DNA of 64,000 nt from Candidatus Saccharimonadota bacterium (GTDB lineage: Bacteria > Patescibacteriota > Saccharimonadia > Saccharimonadales > Saccharimonadaceae): contig JAFWHS010000016.1 of assembly GCA_017511925.1 (NCBI GenBank), positions 51,299 to 115,298 of the forward strand, written 5' to 3'. A program made the position numbers and the translations under genes. Positions 60,341 to 64,000 of the stretch are shown in pieces (the stretch's first letter is position 1; every line of letters starts with the position of its first letter). The notes beneath the pieces are model-generated. The model was not told the origin of the DNA and did no database searches. It saw nothing but the letters and a program-made list of their open reading frames with translations.

Positions 60341-62164
60341 TTATTCAACCGTCACAGACTTCGCAAGATTACGTGGCTGATCTACATTGTAGCCCTTAGC
60401 CACCGTCATATAATACGCAAATAGCTGCAACACCAAATTCATCAAAATTGGTGCAAAAATTTTTAAATCAGAACTTATCCTTATTATATTTTCTACCGGT
60501 AAATCAAACTCGGCATTCGTAACCACAATCACATGACCACCTCGCGCCAGCACTTCTCTTACATTAGAGATCACTTTATCATACAATATGCCCTCCGGCA
60601 CTAAAGTCATCTCAAAAAATCTATCATCCACAAGAGCTAGCGGCCCATGCTTCAACTCGCCAAAAGCATAAGCATTTGCATCCACGTAAGAAATTTCCTT
60701 CAATTTCAAAGCCCCCTCCATCGCTGTTGGATAAGCCGTATCACGTCCTAAATATATTGCATGATCATAATCAAAATACTGTTTAGCCACACTTTTTACT
60801 TTTTCTTTTACATCATTTAATACACCTCTTATTTCTTCAGGCAATTTTACAATCTCTTCCACATAAGGTCTTAGCACTCCTGGCTTCACACCTTTAGCCT
60901 GCGCAATGGTCAAGCCAAACATCACCATCGCGATAGCCTGCGATGTAAAAGCCTTCGTCGAAGCTACTGAAATCTCCGGCCCCACATGCACATAAGTTCC
61001 ACCATCTACTTCACGCGCAATTGTTGAACCAATTGCATTCACTATACCAATAGTAGGAATTCCCTGCTTTTTTATCTCACGCAGGCACGCCAGAGTATCT
61101 GCTGTTTCGCCAGACTGAGAAACAATCAAAGCTACTGAATCCTTTGGGATATAAGCATTGCGATATCTATATTCACTTGCGATCACAGTTTCTACTGTAA
61201 TTTCCGGTGTAAATTGTTCTATAAAATACCCAGCCAAAAGTCCCGCATGATATGCCGTCCCACACCCCACAATCACCAAATGTTTTATTTTGCGCAATTC
61301 CGATTCAGACAAACCGGGCCCCCCAAGATGTACCGTACCGGCCTTTTTATTTATCCTCCCTCTCAAAGTTTCCGTCAACGATTCCGGCTGCTCCATAATT
61401 TCCTTCAAAAGAAAATGTTCGTATCCGCCTTTTTGAATAGCCGCCAAATTCGTTTCTATCTCTTCAACTTTTGCTGATACCGGCTCCGCATTTAAAGTCT
61501 TGATTTCAATATTATCTTTTTTAATAACCGCCACTTCTCCATCATTCAAATAAATCGCATGCTTTGTGTGACCCACCAAAGCCGACGCGTCGGAAGCAAT
61601 CAAAGTTACATCGTTCCCTACGCCAATCACAAGTGGCGACCCACTTCTTGCTACCACAATCTCTTCCGGATTTTTTGCAGACACCGCCGCAATACCATAA
61701 GTCCCCTTCACTAATTTAAGTGCTTGAACCACCGCATCAGCCAAAGCATATTTACCATCGCCATAAAAAGAATTAATTAAAGCCGCCAAAACTTCTGTGT
61801 CGGTTTCAGACTTAAATTCATGTTTCTTTAAAGTCTCTTTTAACTCTTTATAATTTTCAATTATCCCATTATGCACCAAATAAATATTTCCTGCCCGATG
61901 CGGATGCGCATTAGACTCAGAAGGCTCGCCATGTGTAGCCCACCTAGTATGCCCAATCCCAATTCTGTCTTTACGTTTATTTTTTGCAAGTTTATTTTCT
62001 AAATTTACAATTTTACCCTCTGCACGAAGCAATGTCACATTACCACCACTACTCAGCGTTACAATTCCTGCAGAATCATACCCCCTATATTCCAAACGCT
62101 TTAGCCCAGAAATCAAAAAATCTTGTGCATTACCTTTTCCGACATACCCCACAATTCCACACAT
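60341..62164 (-). CDS. glmS: Glutamine-fructose-6-phosphate aminotransferase
   Basis: A 607-residue GlmS: MCGIVGYVG with catalytic Cys after the start Met, HTRWATHGEPSESNAHPH, two SIS domains (VGCGTAYHAGL, SQSGETADTLACLRE; YLGRDTAYPTAMEGALKLKE) and the C-terminal PRNLAKSVTVE. It makes glucosamine-6-P for cell wall and glycans, with GlmM next. AGGAGG is 5 nt before the ATG at 62164, which is preferred over a GTG 6 nt upstream; an extended -10 (TGgTACAAT) lies at 62188-62193. Confidence 0.97.
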   Translation of the reverse strand: MCGIVGYVGKGNAQDFLISGLKRLEYRGYDSAGIVTLSSGGNVTLLRAEGKIVNLENKLAKNKRKDRIGIGHTRWATHGEPSESNAHPHRAGNIYLVHNGIIENYKELKETLKKHEFKSETDTEVLAALINSFYGDGKYALADAVVQALKLVKGTYGIAAVSAKNPEEIVVARSGSPLVIGVGNDVTLIASDASALVGHTKHAIYLNDGEVAVIKKDNIEIKTLNAEPVSAKVEEIETNLAAIQKGGYEHFLLKEIMEQPESLTETLRGRINKKAGTVHLGGPGLSESELRKIKHLVIVGCGTAYHAGLLAGYFIEQFTPEITVETVIASEYRYRNAYIPKDSVALIVSQSGETADTLACLREIKKQGIPTIGIVNAIGSTIAREVDGGTYVHVGPEISVASTKAFTSQAIAMVMFGLTIAQAKGVKPGVLRPYVEEIVKLPEEIRGVLNDVKEKVKSVAKQYFDYDHAIYLGRDTAYPTAMEGALKLKEISYVDANAYAFGELKHGPLALVDDRFFEMTLVPEGILYDKVISNVREVLARGGHVIVVTNAEFDLPVENIIRISSDLKIFAPILMNLVLQLFAYYMTVAKGYNVDQPRNLAKSVTVE

Positions 62165-62234
62165 AAACACCTCCTATTATTTTCTCCATTGTACCATATC
62201 AACAATCATTAAACTAAATGTTATAATATCAACA

Positions 62235-63524
62235 ATGAGTGAAGAAAACCGCAAAACTTTAGCCGCTTACGACCTAGCAGCACAAAAATATTTAGATAAC
62301 ACCTTAGCGCACAACGCAGCACATCAAAAACATGCACAAGAAAAACGCAAAGAACTGGACCAAACTCTTCGAAAAAGTTTCGCCACGCTTCCAAAAAACA
62401 GCAAAATCTTAGAAATCGGCGCCGCTGATGGCGCAAACTCATTGTTTCTAGAATCACTCGGCTACAATGTTACGGCTTCCGACATAGCGCCAGCCTTTAT
62501 CAACGCGCTTAAAAAATGTGAATTGAAAACTATAAAATTTAATGTTCTTGAAGATAATTTCCCTGAAAATTATGATGGCGTCTTATGTTGGCGTGTGTTC
62601 GTACATTTTACGCCCGAAGATATTTTACTGGCCTTAAAACGCATTTTTAAAGCCCTAAATCAAAATGGACGCCTCATATTTAATGTAATTGATCGCGCAA
62701 CACATAGTTGCGACAACGAAATGAAAGATTTTTCAGACGAATATAAAATGGGCGCTGAACGTTACTATGCCTATTACACCGAAAACGAAATTCGCAATAT
62801 CATAGCTAAAACCAATTTCAAAATTGCAGATTATTGGTCAGAAAAAGGCGGACATAATAATTGGTTTTGTTTCGTATTAGAAAAAAGTAAGACACAAAAA
62901 ATTAACCCAAAAATTCAAAATTATATCGAATCAGAAATCCTGCCAAAATATTCCAATATTGGCGGCCACACAGATACGCACATTCGCCAAGTAATTGATC
63001 GTAGTCTAAATTTTCATAAACAAGCACCCGAACTTAACATTGACATGGTTTACGTCATTGCCGCCTATCATGATTTAGGCCGAACCATAGATCAAGAAAC
63101 ACATAATTTTGAATCAGCAAAATTACTTCGTAAAGACAATTTTTTGAAAACTTATTTTTCCGAAGACCAAATCAACACCATGGCAGAAGCAGTCGAAGAT
63201 CATCGCTCTACACTAGGACATGAACCACGCAGTATTTATGGCAAGCTCGTTTCTTCAGCAGATCGCAACACAAATATCGACACGATGCTCAGTCGTATTT
63301 ACGACTATACCAAACATATCCATCCAGAAATTAGCGAAGACGAAGTTATTGAACGATCGCGGCTTCACTTACGCAAAAAATATTCTCCGAATGGCTACGC
63401 CGCAAATACTATGTATTTTAATGATCCAAACTTTACCGGTGCCCTAATAAAAGTAGAAGAAATCACTCGCACTCCAGAAAAGTTTGCAAAGATAATGCGC
63501 GAGAATAACAACAAAAGGGCATAA
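62235..63524 (+). CDS. SAM methyltransferase fused to HD-domain phosphohydrolase
   Basis: A 429-residue fusion. Residues about 50-200 are a class I methyltransferase (KILEIGAADGANSLFLESLG, VTASDIAPAFI, CWRVFVHFTPEDI). Residues about 235-400 are an HD domain: THIRQVIDRSL, AAYHDLGRTID (the HD pair), EDHR and SSADRNTNIDTML. HD domains hydrolyse phosphate esters, often of nucleotides. Substrates are unknown; a joint role on a modified nucleotide or metabolite is inference. TATAAT at 62222-62227 is 7 nt before the ATG (leaderless). Confidence 0.82.
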   Translation: MSEENRKTLAAYDLAAQKYLDNTLAHNAAHQKHAQEKRKELDQTLRKSFATLPKNSKILEIGAADGANSLFLESLGYNVTASDIAPAFINALKKCELKTIKFNVLEDNFPENYDGVLCWRVFVHFTPEDILLALKRIFKALNQNGRLIFNVIDRATHSCDNEMKDFSDEYKMGAERYYAYYTENEIRNIIAKTNFKIADYWSEKGGHNNWFCFVLEKSKTQKINPKIQNYIESEILPKYSNIGGHTDTHIRQVIDRSLNFHKQAPELNIDMVYVIAAYHDLGRTIDQETHNFESAKLLRKDNFLKTYFSEDQINTMAEAVEDHRSTLGHEPRSIYGKLVSSADRNTNIDTMLSRIYDYTKHIHPEISEDEVIERSRLHLRKKYSPNGYAANTMYFNDPNFTGALIKVEEITRTPEKFAKIMRENNNKRA

Positions 63525-63795
63525 ATAAAATATATATCCTCTTGACACAATACATTATATTTTTAAATCTCGAAATCAACCAATAAAAAATCCTCTCCCG
63601 AGGAATTGGTGAGGGGCGACCAGACATACTTATTCGGTTATGCATGGTTGTGGACTGGTGTATTGACCACCCCGAATACACGGCCAAGATCAAGGTTATA
63701 CCTAAGAAAGGCTACCCAGTGCTAATGCCGTGCGAGTTCTGAGGTATACTTTTGCAGGCAAAGAGATTCGAACTTAATCCTAAACCAAATTTTAC
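63525..63795. other. Gap with small uncertain reading frame
   Basis: A 271-bp stretch without a secure gene. On the plus strand 63644-63742 reads 32 residues from ATG (MVVDWCIDHPEYTAKIKVIP then GYPVLMPCEF at the end), and its frame is open further up to about 63582, so it may be a pseudogene remnant or a small protein. Near 63755 the minus strand has a tRNA T-loop-like sequence (TTCGAAT) without a full cloverleaf. Confidence 0.35.
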
Positions 63796-64000
63796 TTAGC
63801 AACGCGACTTTTTCTTAATAACGTAGTGACCAGTAAGAATCGCTAATGCCACAAGAAAAACAGTAACATCTAATTGAAAATTCGCAGTAGCGCTCTGTTC
63901 TACTCTAAATGCCGAACCAGAATTTGGAACCTTTATGTCTTCTTCGTTAGGGGTCGGGATGAGACTTTTTAGTATTGGCATAATACTTTCAGGAATATGA
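63796..64000 (-). CDS. C-terminal part of an anchored surface protein, cut by window
   Basis: The minus-strand frame is open through the right edge, so the start lies beyond 64000. The visible end has a sortase-like motif VPNSGSAF, about 15 residues later a hydrophobic helix (LDVTVFLVALAILTGHYVI) and a basic tail KKKSRC. The layout parallels the NTGP-anchored protein at 5901. An internal ATG at 63981 without a ribosome site is probably not the start. Confidence 0.6.
   Translation of the reverse strand, partial: HIPESIMPILKSLIPTPNEEDIKVPNSGSAFRVEQSATANFQLDVTVFLVALAILTGHYVIKKKSRC

Noticed and set aside
63463..63693. A 76-residue minus-strand frame after the methyltransferase-HD gene
   Set aside because: It overlaps the end of that gene, lacks a start signal and has no recognisable features.

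Overview
This 64 kb window is a chromosomal piece of a small-genome bacterium, most likely a member of Candidatus Saccharibacteria (TM7) within the Patescibacteria/CPR. The evidence is: gene order is very tight with many 1-11 bp overlaps; base composition is AT-rich; there is a type IV pilus/competence set (PilB, several pseudopilins, ComEC); surface proteins end in an NTGP-like motif plus a membrane anchor; and there is patchy metabolism (TpiA, aldolase, Pta, GlmS/GlmM) without long biosynthetic operons. UGA is an ordinary stop (for example murB ends in a TGA overlapping the folD ATG), so the UGA-recoding CPR lineages are excluded. The phylum call is inference, since no rRNA is present.

Layout. 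1-1714: tail of a FISUMP-type surface protein cut by the window edge. 1756-5829: PRC-barrel protein, recX-recA, murB-folD. 5901-16768: an accessory island. It holds an anchored surface protein, a large membrane protein with a Ser/Gly tail, a coiled-coil protein, a nucleotidyltransferase, and a four-gene minus-strand operon (degenerate kinase-like protein, VWA protein, full-length PurA-like protein, helical protein). The operon is divergent from a gene interrupted at a C10 tract. 16847-28187: tRNAs, tpiA, a phosphomannomutase-like HAD, a PfkB-like/aldolase fusion, rplY, hrcA-grpE, an adenylate-kinase-like gene, a lamin-tail surface protein, and a Cys-less lipoamide-dehydrogenase-like flavoprotein. 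28271-31742: pseudopilins and an FtsB-like protein. 32024-43652: aspS, CBS protein, DsbA-like protein, CorA, methyltransferase, PilB, a membrane-anchored double AAA+ protein, yebC. 43776-49662: tRNAs, a secreted transglutaminase-like protein, comEC, and two tRNA-Arg loci with odd repeat trailers. 49670-56313: pilin, ruvB, dnaK, pta, glmM, GNAT. 56271-62164: envelope polysaccharide genes and glmS. 62235-64000: a methyltransferase-HD fusion and a cut surface-protein tail.

Expression follows two styles. About twenty genes have an extended -10 box (TGnTATAAT) only 6-7 nt before the ATG and no Shine-Dalgarno, which predicts leaderless mRNAs. Most accessory genes and some housekeeping genes instead have -35/-10 promoters with 17-bp spacing, 5' leaders and strong AGGAGG-type sites. 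HrcA/CIRCE controls hrcA-grpE and dnaK.

The most unusual points are: (1) three tRNA genes whose own 3' end is repeated 62-79 bp downstream behind a perfect palindrome and an inverted partial copy; (2) the PurA-like/VWA/kinase-like operon with its possibly phase-variable neighbour; (3) a two-member family of about 110-bp palindromic elements, one of which sits in frame inside an O-antigen-ligase-like gene; (4) the leaderless promoter architecture.
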